Assembly (NCBI RefSeq): GCF_021462225.1
Contig: NC_061805.1
Span: 30,273,958-30,337,957 of the forward strand
Direction: 5' to 3'
Source of the DNA: Girardinichthys multiradiatus
Lineage: Eukaryota; Chordata; Actinopteri; Cyprinodontiformes; Goodeidae
DNA length: 64,000 nucleotides
Shown here: positions 35,891 to 48,806 of the stretch, piece after piece
Layout of the letters: each line of letters opens with the position of its first letter
How positions within the stretch are numbered: the stretch's first letter is position 1
Program-made: the position numbers and the translations under genes
The notes under the pieces: generated by a model
Told to the model about the DNA's origin: nothing
The model's database searches: none
The model's input: the letters and a program-made list of their open reading frames with translations, nothing else

Positions 35891-37300
35891 TGATACTGTC
35901 AGCTAGTGAAGTGAGCTTCAAATGTATCCCTCTATCAAACTTTTTTTTATATAGAGCTTTACATACAAACTGCAAGTGCTTTAGAGATTGCCCTGACCTA
36001 GCCTGTCCGTCACATTTTGGCCAGACTCTCCTTCTAACACATCAACTATGAGAACAAGGTGTTCACCCATTAACAGGTACAGTGATTACAAATAATTTTT
36101 ATGATTTTATCAAATTTTCCTAAAATCCTTGAAAGAACAAATGTTTTCCTTAAAACTTCATATGTGTCCCCTCGTGGTAGTCTATAATTATCATTTTAAT
36201 GTAAATACCGTGGACAGATTGTCTGATTGCTCCCCAATAAGCTAGGTTATAAAAGTGTGTTGGCGTTTTCATCTGACAAAGTGGTTTGTTAAGTGACAAT
36301 AAATGAAGGTTTGGACGCAGCAATTTTGTACAAGCACCATGAACAGAGAGAGACCCAGTGGCTACTGATGGGCCAGAGAAATAAAGACAGAAAGTTTTTT
36401 TTAATAATGGTAATAGTAGGGAAATGCAAGTTAGGTTGAGGTGCACTTTGCAATTCAATGATTAATAAGACAATCTAAACATTAAATAAGTGAATAAGAT
36501 GAACAGAATACATGAATATCAGGTAAAGGCTCACTTCCTTCTCAGTTGTGTCTCTTTTCAGGTAGCACTGGACAAGATTCTTCAAGGTATCTTGCGAACC
36601 TCCATACCACAGCCCAGGTATACTGACAGCCATTACTCAATCCTGTAATAACACAGCATACAGGTGGAGTCATACAGGACAAAAATATTTTCTAAGAAAA
36701 CAATTTAAATGACTTCCAGCATAAAATAGAGAAACCCAAAACGGGAACAGCCAGATGGGCAAACACATAACAGGGGTCTGGGGACCAACCACAGAGGCAA
36801 GACTGTTTAGGAGGTTGACCTACCAGATGAGTCTTATCAGTTAATTTTAGACTTTACCTAATTATAGTAATGCTTTTTACAGAATGCTTTTACTCAAAAA
36901 ATCAGGAAATGCTGAAACCATCCAGATGGTTGCATGGCGTCACATCAGGTCAGTAGGTGGACTTTAACCTCGGGGTCCAGGACACAGTTTCCAGACTGCT
37001 GAAAGAATATGGTAACTTTTGAGAAGACTGGCCAGATGTCATGATCTGTTGGACTTTGACTTTACTTTTGTCTGAGTTCTGTGCTCTGACTATAATGCTT
37101 TAAAATTATTTGTGTTTCTTTAGCTCTTTGTGTTTCTTTAGTGCTTACTTGTGCTTAGTTATAGTTTAATTTATGTGTTTCTATATTAATATTTTTAGCC
37201 ATTTCCCCCTGAGTACCTTCATGCTCCTCCAGATCGTTAGTACATTCAGTTTTTTAGACACACTTGTTCATTGTCCTTGTGATCACATTCAGTTGTCATT
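35891..37300. other. Non-coding stretch
   Basis: No feature recognised. The 102-codon minus ORF at 36150-36458 has no motif. Confidence 0.4.
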
Positions 37301-38135
37301 TTACTTGTTAAAGAGCTGACCCACATGCAGAAAAACACTCTGAAGAGTAGACTAGATTATGAAGATTTATTTTTATAAACAAGAAATAAATGTGAAACGT
37401 TCTGGAACTGGTACGGGTACATCGCCAACTGTTCAGAAAGAAAAGGAAATGGCTGGTGAGACAAGGAACCATAATGGAAACGAACTAGAGAAAAAAAGAA
37501 CAACTATTGTAATTAAGGATTACTATTGTAATTAAGGATTACTATGAAGAGGTCTAACCGCCAGGGGTAGAGGGATTCGGGGTCCGGGATTATGACTTCT
37601 CTGGTGTGGCTTAAGAGGACTAGGTGCGTCCAACAAAGGTCCAAGGTGAAGGTGCTTGCGTTGGAGGGTGGACAGGGTATGCTTATGGCTTGGTCCGGAT
37701 GATGGGGAAAAAAAACAAAAAACAGAAAGCTGCCAGCTGGTTGTTGTCCAGATGAAGAAGACAAGGATCTTGAACCTTAATCCACAAAAAACAGGAGACC
37801 TTTCTCCAGAAGACAAAAATCCAAACAGCAAACAATGCTGAGAGCGTAGTCAGGCATCAACAAGGTTAATACGAAAGTTCAGGTAAATCAGCCTGCAAAG
37901 GAGCATAAGCGAAGGTTACTAAAAGCATAGCACATAGCAAAGAGAAATTGTGGCTTGAGCTTATACTACTGAAGGCAAAACACTCTGGCGCTGAAGTGCT
38001 GGCAACCTCCTGCTTAAATACACCTCCAAGCAATCAGCGGATTAGTCGCACCTGTCACCAAGCGCACCTGAGAACTCCAGCACCATCTGAGAACATAGTA
38101 AACAAAAGAAAAAGCACACACTCACACAACCAGAC
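37301..38135. repeat. Probable interspersed repeat, non-coding
   Basis: From gagctgacccacatgcagaa to ccagaccctgacatcag; it resembles the purine-rich repeat at 16321-18612 in composition. It holds an exact 19-bp tandem duplication (actattgtaattaaggatt) at 37503-37540. The class is not known. Confidence 0.3.
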
Positions 38136-39147
38136 CCTGACATCAGTTTTGATACTCTTTGTAATTCGTTGGACTCTCCTGTTGCTTTCTCAGTTGCCTT
38201 GCCTTTTTGCTTCCCGTTTCTCCTTCCTTTATGCTGCTTGTTACCTACCTTTTTATTTCGTTAATCTTTCTTCATTACTGTATGATACTGCCTGCCTCCT
38301 GCCTGCATTGGGGTTCTCCACAACCTCAACTTATAACAATAAATCATCTTACTGTGAGTTTATTTAAGCCAGACATTAGAGGGGAGAATCTCCAGGCCTA
38401 AAAAACTAAGAAAAAATCTAAAACAAAACAGATGAGTCATTTCTACCAGGCAAAACAAAGGTTGCTTTTGACAGATTATACGACAGGGTGCTCAAAATGT
38501 GTAGGGTCAAATAAAACAAAAAGTCATTTTGAGCTAACACACATGAATGCCCCTAAATGTTATGTTTCCTCCACTGTCTCATGTGCCTAAATTAAGCTTG
38601 AACAGAACCTGTACAGAATTCTGTCCACATGAGATCAGAGATACAGCCATTTCTCACTAGACTTCAACTAAAGTTCACTTTTCAATCTGTCCCAGCTTGT
38701 ATCTAATCTGTTCTGCATTTAGGTGAACCATTGAACTCTAAGAATAGATATGATGATAGACTGCTTCCTCTAGGTTGGAGATAAGTCTGTCTCATGCCGA
38801 GGAGTTTTGGTGATTTGATTTATTGTTTGTGTAGGAAAGAATCAGACACTGTGAGAAATACACATGCATTCATCTTCTGTACCAAGAGTGCTGCTTCAGT
38901 CTAAAACATTAAAGATAAATTGAAAGGATTTTTTTACTGTATTCACCCATCTACATTCCAACTTCATTGAGAGTTAAAGATGAGATAGAGATCATAACTG
39001 AAAAAAAAAACAACAGCAGAATTTAACTTCTTCTGTAGGGTGGCTGGGCTCAGCCTTTGAGATACGGTGAGGAACCCTGTCATCTATAGGAAATTTGGAG
39101 TAGAGTCCCTGCACATTCACATTGAAAAAACAAAAAAAAAGGGTGAA
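38136..39147. other. Non-coding stretch
   Basis: CT-rich in 38160-38340, otherwise AT-rich. Nothing recognised. Confidence 0.4.
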
Positions 39148-39330
39148 AGTTGTGGCCTAGTGGTTAGAGAGCAGGGGTTTCCTTCCCCAGTTTGAAGCAC
39201 AGACTGCCTTTCTGGGTCCCTCAGCAAGACCCTTATAGCCCCAGAATCCTCCCTGGGCACTGCACAGTGGTAGTCCACTGCTCTCTGTAACACTGCAACA
39301 AATAATGGTGATTTTTATTAATATTAAAAA
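39148..39330 (+). mobile_element. tRNA-derived SINE, decayed copy
   Basis: gtggttagagagcagggg (A box) matches the SINE at 10466-10712. The B box is worn (agtttgaagca); the body keeps ctgcacagtggtagtccactgc-type wording and an AT-rich tail. Confidence 0.6.
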
Positions 39331-39809
39331 GGCAATCATCTTAGCATGTTTGGGAATATCATAAGGACACCCTCTATTTACATCCTCTTTGGATTTTATT
39401 GAGATTTGTCCTACTGACAGACTCCATGAAAAGGTTTCAGAACCTGCTGGAGTGATATTTCCTTGTAAACCTGGATTTTCTTATCTCTAATCTCTAGTAA
39501 ATGGTTCTTAAAGAATATCTAGAATCCCCAAGGAAAAGCTGGAGAGCATCTTTAAAGGGCTTCATCTGTACCTTACCCTCCTTAACCCAAGCTTGGATAT
39601 TCCAGTAAAAATGGATGGATATATGGATAAAGATATGGATATGTTAGTTGTGTTAGGATGTAATGCTAAATTATTTTTCAATTCCTAATAACTCACCCAT
39701 TCAAGAGCAATGGTAAGTAAAAAAGAACTTCAATTCCTTAAATAGTAGCAAGGCCACACTAACAAAGCCTTGTGAACGACCAGGGCCGTACTTTCAAAGA
39801 TTCCTAATA
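39331..39809. other. Non-coding stretch
   Basis: No feature recognised. Confidence 0.4.
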
Positions 39810-40048
39810 CCTGGTTCACACGGCAGGATTTTTATGCCAATTTTGCCCCGATCTTCCCCTTCCAACATACCCCGATTATCGTGAAGACTCTTAAGATAAT
39901 CTTATGAGATAATCCTGTGAGGTGTGGTGTATTAAGAGAGATCTAGTCCGATCGGAAAGACATCGGGACCACTTCGACCTCAAATCGGGGGTATTCAACA
40001 TGTTGGATTGTCTTGGCCCGATTTCCTACCGTGTGGGGTGTTCCCCTA
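39810..40048. mobile_element. MITE-like unit with imperfect terminal inverted repeats
   Basis: The left end ctggttcacacggcaggat is partly complementary to the right end ccgatttcctaccgtgtggg (core cacacgg.agga). The interior has repeated atcggg/cccgat words in both orientations. It is probably a non-autonomous DNA transposon, possibly hAT-related. Confidence 0.4.
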
Positions 40049-40199
40049 GGACAAAAGAGCACGCAGTCTGTTTAATGTGATGTATAGCCAGTTAGAAAGC
40101 GACGTGACAGAAACACAGAAGGGAATTAGTCTGAACTCACGTTTGATCTTGAGAGGGTTTGCAAGATTTGCTTTCTGAAATCTGAATATTTGTTAGTGA

Positions 40200-40875
40200 A
40201 ATCTGTTCGTGTGCAGGTTGTTGTGCTTGTTGGGTAGCTTTTGTGTCAAGTTAGGTCTTGAGCTGCTCCCTCTCCTGGATCAGTTTAGGCCCCCCATCCT
40301 CCCTGCCGCACTCCCTGCTGGTGTATTGGTGGTTCTCGATGTCCAGGGCTGGTTGCTTTGGTGTGTGCCGGCTCACTCCCGGTGGCTGCTCTATCGGGCC
40401 TCTGCTTGGGGGGCGATGTGCCACGGGGTCCATGGCTGGATCTGATCTGGCGTAGACAGATTTTTTTTTTTTTGATTTTATTTGTTTTGTTTTTTGTAAG
40501 TATAACAGTGGAAATAAATAATATCGTTTTAAACGTACATATACACACAATTGACTTTACAATAGAATGTAATGTGAGATCAGTCCATGCATGGTGTTGT
40601 TCTGGAACTCTGACTGTGAGGCGTCCATCAGAGAAATAGCCTTTTCGGTAACAATGCTGTTGTTACAAATGTTTCTGCAGGTGTAGAAGCAGTCTTCTAG
40701 GGTGTTATCTTGTACTCTCTTCACCCTTTCTCTCCTCTATTCTATTCTCCATCTCTCCCTTTTTCCTTTTTGCCCGACCTCTCACTCTTTCTTGCTTCTT
40801 TTTTTCCTTTTCGTTTCCGTCTCCGTATCCATTGCAATTAATATAATCCCAAAGCAGTTTCTAATAAAGTTTTTT
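40200..40875 (+). repeat. Possible retroposon 3' end, CT-rich
   Basis: GC-rich block (40250-40450), T-tract, then CT-rich sequence ending ccaaagcagtttctaataaag at about 40870, like the 3' end of an interspersed retroposon. No coding motif found. Confidence 0.3.
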
Positions 40876-41199
40876 TTTATAAAAATTTAAAGCGGAGCAT
40901 TATAGTGTTGGCTGTAATGTTCCACTTGTGAAAGTAAATCTGTTGGGCTTTGGGTTAAATGGAAAGCGAAATCCTCCTGGTGTGCTGATGTCTCGATCGC
41001 AGCGATCACCTGATAAAATGGTAGGGCCACGCCCTTTTAGCCACTATCTGCTGATCGCCCCAAATCTTGACAGCTCAGCATAACATAATTCAATCGGTAT
41101 TGCATGCAACAAGTTAATACCTGAGATTAACTACAGGTGATCCTACATCACCTTAACTACCTCATTCTGCCCAGACCTCTAAATGCACCTATACGGTTT

Positions 41200-42947
41200 A
41201 ATATGAAAAGGACGAAATTACTTTGAAGTTTATTTCTGCTCTCCACCGGTTGAGGATGGATCAGGTCTGAAGAAAAAGGAGGGGAGGGGGATCACGCGTC
41301 CGTGATCAAATTAAAGAAAATAAAACGGTAATTTCTCGTCCGTCCTGGAGGGGAAAAGATGAACCGTTAGTCTTCAACTGGATCCAAGGGTGTCATAAGA
41401 TCATCGATCATATGCACAAAGTTAAGTACGGATGAATTACTGTCTGTGTATCCAGCATATTCATTAATAAAAAGAGGTAATTAAGGCATAAGCCTGGCTT
41501 GACTTTCTCTCTGAGGCCTACAGAAGCAAGCTGTGTTCCAGAGAGTTTCCTGCAGTGAGTTCCCTGTCTCTACGAAGCAGAGTGGAGCAGTTTCCCAGTC
41601 TGAAAGGACAACAACAGAGGCCGCATTCCGTGGTAACGTGCAGTGTGGTCAGCGGACAGAACGGGCCCCCCAGCCACTGCTCCGGAGGTTAGCTGGAAGC
41701 TAACCCTTTGTTCACAGAGCTTTCTTCAAACTTCGTCGTCGCCAGGACAACTCCTCAACACGTTCATACGAGGTTAGGTTTGGGCCGAGTAATAGAGAGA
41801 TATTTAGAATGAAATGATCTAAACATTTTTCATTTTATGAAGTTTGGTTTTGTTTGTGTTGAACTCAGCTATCTTAGTGCTATCAGGCTATCTGCTCAGC
41901 ACGTGCTCAGTTTGTGTTCTGTGTTTGTGTGTTTTTAAAGTTAAGACTAACTTTATTTAAAAGGGTGATTTTAACACAGAAGATCGGCCATAACGCGGCG
42001 TCCGCGCTCATGCATTTTAACCCTTTTATTAACTGTATTTTGAAGGTGTGTGTCTGATTCTGGTGCTAAGCTATCAGCTTCTTTGTTAGCTTCAACTGCT
42101 AACAAGCTAAGAACGCGCGCTTACCTGCTAAAGAATATTTACCCAGAAAGGTTGTTATTTTTCAAACCAGTAAATAATAGTTCCCTAAACATTAGTTTAC
42201 TAAATCTGATAACTAAGTAAACACCATTAAGCCCCATTTCTCCAGAAAGATTTGTCTCTTTTCCAAAATACTACCTTAATAATATTTCTTTAAATATTAT
42301 GTTAATAAATAAAGGCAGCTAAAAAGACACTGTTGAGAATCAGTCATCCATTGGTTTTATTCAGCAGATCATTCTTTAAAACATTATTTTATTAAAATAT
42401 TTTATCTGATCTTGCATTGTGAATGGTTGTCTAAACGTTTGCTGATTATTGCCTAAGTTAGCTCCAAGACTAACTTAACTTCACTTCCAGATTCTTCAAG
42501 ATAATCCTTGGTTCTCAAACATAAACATTGCATGGTAATGTTGCATCACTCTTTTGGTCATGGTTTTCAATCATCTTTAATCAACTTGTTTATATTGTAC
42601 ATAGCCCATTAATCTTCCCTATTCTTTAATTCTGCTTGGTAGTTAGTTGGATTGTTTTAGCATAGTAAAGAGTTTGTTGACTGAAACATGTTTGAACTTG
42701 AGTTGACTTATTTTTGTTAATAAATTCTTGTATTTTAAGAAATTGTGTGAATTAATTCCAGGTGTGTGCAGAGTTTTGCTGTTCAATAATGTCAGAGCTC
42801 ATCTCACACCTTTCTATTTTGTCCCAATTCCACCGCCTTACTGGGCTGGTATTCACAGGATAACCCTTAACAGATCAAAATATTATTTAATAAATATTAA
42901 AGTATTAATATTAAATGTAAAATAATATGTTCTGATTCATAATCACA
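41200..42947 (+). repeat. Possible solo LTR-like sequence
   Basis: No ORF of interest. It ends gattcataatcacaaca at about 42947, close to the ataatcataatcccaaca end of the LTR-like block at 23028. It contains a candidate polyadenylation signal taataaattcttg (42718) and long TA-rich U5-like sequence. Without a partner copy in the window the call is weak. Confidence 0.3.
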
Positions 42948-42949
42948 AC

Positions 42950-43729
42950 ACCATGATGTAGCCTGTGGAAAATTAGTTTTGGGATAATGAAAATTCAGTT
43001 AGTAATGCATAGTTGAATTATCGAGCTTATAGGCAAAAAAAGACATGAATGGGAAAGAAAAACAAGGGCAGACTTAAAGCTGATAATGGAGAGTGAAAGA
43101 AGGCAGAAGTAATAGAGAGGGGAAGTGTTTGGGTTAAAAATTGAGTATTTGAAGAGAAGAAGGAAGATGAGCTGTTCCAAGGCCAGAGCAAACTGTAGTC
43201 ATATAAAGGCAGTTGCGAAGATGGGGTTTGTAGCCATCTGTCAAATCTGCTCTGCCCCACTGGTTTTGCTAACATCTTATTAATGGGCACATAGTCTTTC
43301 TTCCGCTGACACACTGTGCTTTGATGGCACTTCACATGGATATTGAAAGAAAGATTTTTTTCTCTCATTATGCATCCTGTTGTTCAGTTTTCAAACACTT
43401 ATAATAAGTTATGCTTGATGAATACTTAAGAAGATCAGAGCCAAATTAAACATTTTCCCAATGCGGTTTGACACCAGACAACAGGTCCTAATGGCTGTTG
43501 GTGTTGAATAATAAGGCCACAGACTGAGATTTCTACAACAGTAGTACAATAACTCTTTCATGACCTCTGGCATCAGGCAAATGTTTTTGTTTTGTTTTTT
43601 TTTTACATCAAAATGAAAATAGTTAAGTTATTTTATGTCAAGATCAGCTGCTGCCTTGCAGCTAAATGGGTCATGGGTGTGGGTACCAGCCGCCCCTCTA
43701 CATCGACAGACAGACTGACAGAAGGATGT
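42950..43729. other. Non-coding stretch
   Basis: Nothing recognised; the 113-codon minus ORF at 43027-43368 lacks motifs. Confidence 0.4.
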
Positions 43730-44425
43730 CATGATTGCTCCTCGAGACAATACCTATTGTGACATAGTGGAGGAGTTTGAATACCTCCATGATCCTGTGG
43801 GCTATGATGCCTGGCCTTGATCCCTGGAAAATTTACCTCAATTTAGAGGTAAGAGCAATTTAAAGACCTTCAGTGCACCAAGGTGGTGGGTGAGAGAAAG
43901 ATGTTAGCCAAGCTCACATCCATCATGGACATAACCTCTCACCCACTGCACCGGACTGAAGAGGAGCTGAACAGCTCCTTGGATTTCAATGCTAAGTATG
44001 GCTTGTTTGTAACTACTACATCCCTAAGAGTAGGAGTAGAGTATGGTCAATAAGTGCACTTGGAACAAAACATCCATAGGACATAGTGATCAGGATTCAG
44101 TAGACTGGAAAGCCTGATAAATCCAAGCAAGTGGTAAAGATGAATCGAGTTTGTAAAGTATTCAAATTATGTTTCTGGGGGCAGATTCTCACATACTAAA
44201 GAAAGGCAGGGAACATGGAATCCAAATAGGCAATGTTAGCAGCTTCCATAGGAGATGTAATTTTCAGGAACTTTGACCTGAAGATCATTATCACCTGTTG
44301 TCCCAGCATCCAGATACTCAGGCTTGTTCAGGATGTTCCCTGACTCTCACCCAATGACTGCTGGAGATATATACAGTGACCCTGCAAGGATAAGCTGGTA
44401 TAGACAATAGATGGATGGATGATGT
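43730..44425 (+). pseudogene. Degenerate LINE 3' remnant (L2/Rex1-like) with GGAT tail
   Basis: The plus frame near 43890-43990 reads ERKMLAKLTSIMDITSHPLH, resembling the conserved C-terminal tail of L2/Rex1-type LINE proteins. Downstream, 44330-44425 reads ctgctggagata, gtgaccctgcaaggataagc and ends atggatggatgatg, a simple-repeat tail. Frames are broken throughout. Confidence 0.45.
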
Positions 44426-45925
44426 TTGTATTCTCTGTAGGTCATGGAAAGACTTTAATGCTCAGACTGACAGTCTGTACTACAACAGAGAAATGAATTT
44501 AAGAAAGTCTTCTGATGTTCAAGAAAAAAACAACAATAAATGTAATAAGTGGAGGAGAGCGATGGAGAAAAATCAAGGAAAATCAATTTTCCACAAAGAG
44601 CCAGAGAGTTGCTTTGATACTGGGAAATTGGGATTTCAAAAGAGCAGGAGAGCTGAGATTTTAAGGGATTCCAACTGTTCCTCATAGCCTTCTCTCCCTC
44701 CTTTCTTCACTCCCTTTATCCATCATTTCCTCTCCATCTCTGCACAAGATAAAAATGTCAGATGGAGCTAGACTCACAGGGAGACAAAGATCTAAGAAAA
44801 CTGTAGCACTTAATTGTGCAATGCAGATGACTTGTACACACACGCAAACACACATACACATGCTTCTTGGTGGGAGTCGCTGAAGACATCAGAAGGTCGA
44901 CACATATACCCAGCATGTGACGGAGGAAATTAGGTCAAAGCCAAGTCCGACACACAAACATGTTTAAGTCTTTCATCACTTCTTTTTCACCAAGATGCTG
45001 AAGGAACATGAGCATTGGTGTGTGTGTTCACAGTGAAGACAGATAAACCTTGGTGTACTCATAAGGCTGAGAATTAAAATTAAAATGAGTCCAAGTCCTT
45101 CATCTTCCCTCTTCTGGGCCTCTTAATAAACTCCTCTTCACCACTTCTGTAAAATTCCCAGCACATCAATGAAAGAAGCATGAAACGCCTCAGTGTCATC
45201 GATCTATAAGTGAACCTAAATTTTCTCTATTAAACATTCCGATTTTTTGAGAGATTGTAAGTCTGAGATATCTAAATGTGCTTCACTATTTTAAGACTAG
45301 GATATATTGTAATGAATCATTTTTGAAAAGTTCGAAGATCGAAGGGATCATAAGCAAAAAAAGGCCACAGATCACCTAGGAAGACATTTTTATTTCCCTG
45401 TGGAATCTCTTCAAGAAAATGGTTAAGCAATTTCTGATAGGAAACCCATTGAATGGGATCTTTATAAAAAAAAAACTTGTTGTAAACACACATTTTACAG
45501 CTTTAGTGGAATGCTTAAGTTTAGGGAATTTTTGCCAAAGCCTAAAAATGTTCCCTTTCCTGAGGGACTGATCCAAATCCAAATAATGCTCCTTTTTCTG
45601 GTGACAGATTACGATACTCCAAACTCTTTTAGTTTGCAAAGTCTTTTTATCTCCCTCCAGTTTCTTTTTCATCCTTTCACAGAGCAATTAATGGTTTTCA
45701 TTTTGGGAATTTAAACTAGGGACTTCTTCATTTGATCCCAAATATTGGATCAGCCACTTGACAGCTCCGTTTTACTGGTATCTAAGACACTGAAAAAAAA
45801 CGTAACTACTGACACATGTTGTTGGTAAACTGTGAATTTGTCAGCTAAACCTGCTGTGACTCAAGGTTTTACACATCCTATGTTTAAAAATCACAGCCTG
45901 TTGTTGTGTGGATGGCTTGCAAAAC
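44426..45925. other. Non-coding stretch
   Basis: No supported gene. Short basic ORFs (44415-44687, 45376-45687) have no known motif. Confidence 0.4.
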
Positions 45926-46335
45926 TGCATTATAATCCTTCCACATTATTTTGTTAATTGAACAATTTTTGTGTTTTTCAAGAACATGATCTTCTGCACT
46001 ATAGGCTTTACTTGCCTTACTGGATGACCTAAACCTGCCATATTTGATAGAACCATAAATTCTGCCCTAGACCAGAAGATCCTACTGAAGAATGTCCAGC
46101 CATCAGTGAACTTGAGCTCAGACGCCCTTGGGATGTGCAGCAGAACAATGCTCCAAAGCACAACAGCAATTCTACCTCTAAATGGCAAATAAAGACATTC
46201 AATTTTAACGCCAGAGGAAACAGATGTTTGTGTAGAACCTCTTCAATTAATTCTGAATTATCTGAAAGAGCAGCAGAGGCTACAGGTGAAACTGTTTTGT
46301 TCGTCCCTAAGTCATCTTTTGACACTTGTAGCAGA
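45926..46335 (+). pseudogene. Tc1-like transposase fragment with second catalytic motif
   Basis: At 46135 the frame reads MQQNNAPKHNSNSTSKW, equivalent to QQDNDPKH-type second-Asp motifs with Asp replaced by Asn. The preceding sequence (aagaatgtccagccatcag) matches the same family. Both ends are missing. Confidence 0.65.
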
Positions 46336-48331
46336 AGTTGACAGGTTGGTCAAATAGACCAATGTTGTTGTACTTGCCTGGGCCCAGAACTCCCTGACAG
46401 GGAACAGAGAGCATAGAAAAAACCAAAGGTGAAAGAAATGTTACATGCTTTAATAATGTCACTTTGGGGGTGTTGTGGCTCCTTCGATTCAAAGAAATGG
46501 GAAAAAACTGAGGAGGTGAAGAAGTCATGAAAGAAGTGAGGAGACCAGGCCTGGTAGCTGCTTTGATTTTTCTCTTTTTTGTGTTAAATTAAAGGCAGAC
46601 AGGGCTGAGGAGGAGAGATTTTGGTATTACAAAGATGAACTCAATGCAAGATGAAGCAGAGAAAATGAGGCAACTGATGCATAACTTTGAAATCTGAAAC
46701 ACAAAGAAGAAAATCCCCTTTTTCTATCTGGTTTTTGGTTCTTGCATCCATTCATTCATATGGAAATACCTTTTTCTGTGCAGTAATTACAAAGAGTGAA
46801 CAGACTTCACTCTCATGGGCGTGCTGTCGGCAGTAAGACAGTAAACACTTTATCACTCTCACTCCGATGCACATGTCCATTTACACTGACTCGAAGCCAG
46901 GACATGTTCTTATTTGTGGTAAAAAGGGTTGTTGGGTCTGAGTGGTTAGTTCTGAATAGTGACAACAACAACGTTTTTACTGGAATTTTGTTTTGTGTTC
47001 CCTGAATCAATGCAGGTTTACTCTGGCGTTTATTTAGAAGAAAATACAGATTTTTTCCAAGAGAAAACACTTAGTCCATTCGTTGTATTCTTAGCCCTCA
47101 CTGGAATTACTGGGAGTGAAAACATATATTTTCCACATCTGCTGAAAATGTAAAGGAACCTGTAGCGCACTTCTCTGCTCCAAAAGTTCTGTCTGTGTTA
47201 AATAATCCCATCCATTGTGTCAGGGTGTGAATATTAAGGTGAGATTTATGTTTCTAGAAATGAATCGTGACAAACACCTCTGAAAGTTCTCACATTTTAA
47301 AAATAAGCCAAAGCATGTACTTCTACATAACTGTGTGATCTGCGATTTTTTTTTTCACCCAACAGGCTCAGTCTGCACACTTTCATGCAAGTTGCTTCCC
47401 ACCCAGATGTTACATGCAGAAGCTAGCTTGTACTTCCTCAGATTTACAGGTAATTCTCTAAATTTATCGGATAAAAGTACATTTCAGTAATTCAAAAGGA
47501 TTTATTACTAGTGTTAATTTCTGTTCATATGGATCATCGTGGCTTGCTGTTAATGAAAACCTAAACAGTTCTCAGTTTCACAAGAATATTTCTCAGAAAA
47601 TTATTTGACATAAGACCAATAAAAAATATTGGCGAACAAAATTCTTTTGGAGAATTAAATGCTTCGCTGCGTTGACTTTATAGTTGTTAAGTGATCATGA
47701 AGGGTCAGCTCTAAATAAGCTCGCTGTCTCCAAGTATATTAGTGGAAAGTTAAGTGGTAGGTAAAAGTGTGGCACAAAAAGGCAAACAAGCAGATTCTCT
47801 CAGATTAAGTGAATTTTGTATTATTTCAAAATCAAGGTCCCAGAGTCTGCAGGAAGAGTGGAGAGCCACAGAATCCAAGCAGCATGAGGTCCTTTTTAAA
47901 GTTTCCACAGTCAGTGTTGTTTTGATGTGCTATGTCATCTGCTGTTGTTGGGTCACTGTGTTTAAACAAGTTCAAAGGGCAAGGACTTTTTAGAGTACTT
48001 CATGCTATATTCTGTGGACAAGCTGAAAGGAGATGGTGATTTTATTTTCTAGCAGGGCTTTGCAATTAGCTAAACTGCCAGAGATACAAAGATCTGGTTC
48101 ACTGACCATGGTGTTACACCAGGTGCAACAATGTAGACAACTATTAAAGCAACCTCAGCCTTCTTAAAACTTTGGGAAACCTACAGGCTAATCACCTCTA
48201 TGCTACGCAGCATAGCATGGAGGTGATTAGCCTGTAGGATCGATGCAGTAATTTATGCAAAAGGGGACCAAACCAAGTATTGACTGCATATACTGCACAG
48301 TAAATGGACATACCTTTTAGAGGCTGGCATT
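46336..48331. other. Non-coding stretch with a hairpin
   Basis: No gene. An 18-bp perfect inverted repeat lies at 48181-48198 / 48220-48237. Confidence 0.5.
48181..48237. repeat. Hairpin, 18-bp perfect arms
   Basis: ctacaggctaatcacctc (48181-48198) pairs with gaggtgattagcctgtag (48220-48237); the 21-base interior contains a further tatgct/agcata pairing. Confidence 0.9.
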
Positions 48332-48806
48332 TACAGTGCCTTGCAAAAGTATTCACCCACCTCGGTTTTCTTCGTGTTTTGTTGCCTCAAAACCTGGAAT
48401 TAAAATTAACTGCTTGAGAGTTTGCAGCATTTCATTTACAGAACATGCCTACACCTTTAAAGATGTAGTATTTGTTTTATTGCAAAAATGTTCCTGTATT
48501 TAGCACCATCCATCTTTCCCTGGACCAGTTTCCTAGTCCCTGCTGCTGAAAAACATCCTCACATGATGCTGCCGCCACATTTCACTGTGGGGATGGTGTT
48601 CTTAAGCAGATGGTATGTGTTTGGTTTGCACCAGGCATAGTGTTTTCAATTTTAGCCTTATCTGACCAGAGCACCTTCCTCCATACAATTGGAGAGTTGC
48701 CGACATGCCTTTTGGCAAACTCAAAACCTGTCTTCTTCTTTTTAACCCTAAGTAATGTTTTTTTTTTTCTGGTCACTCTTCGCAAAACCCAGCTCTATGG
48801 AGTGTA

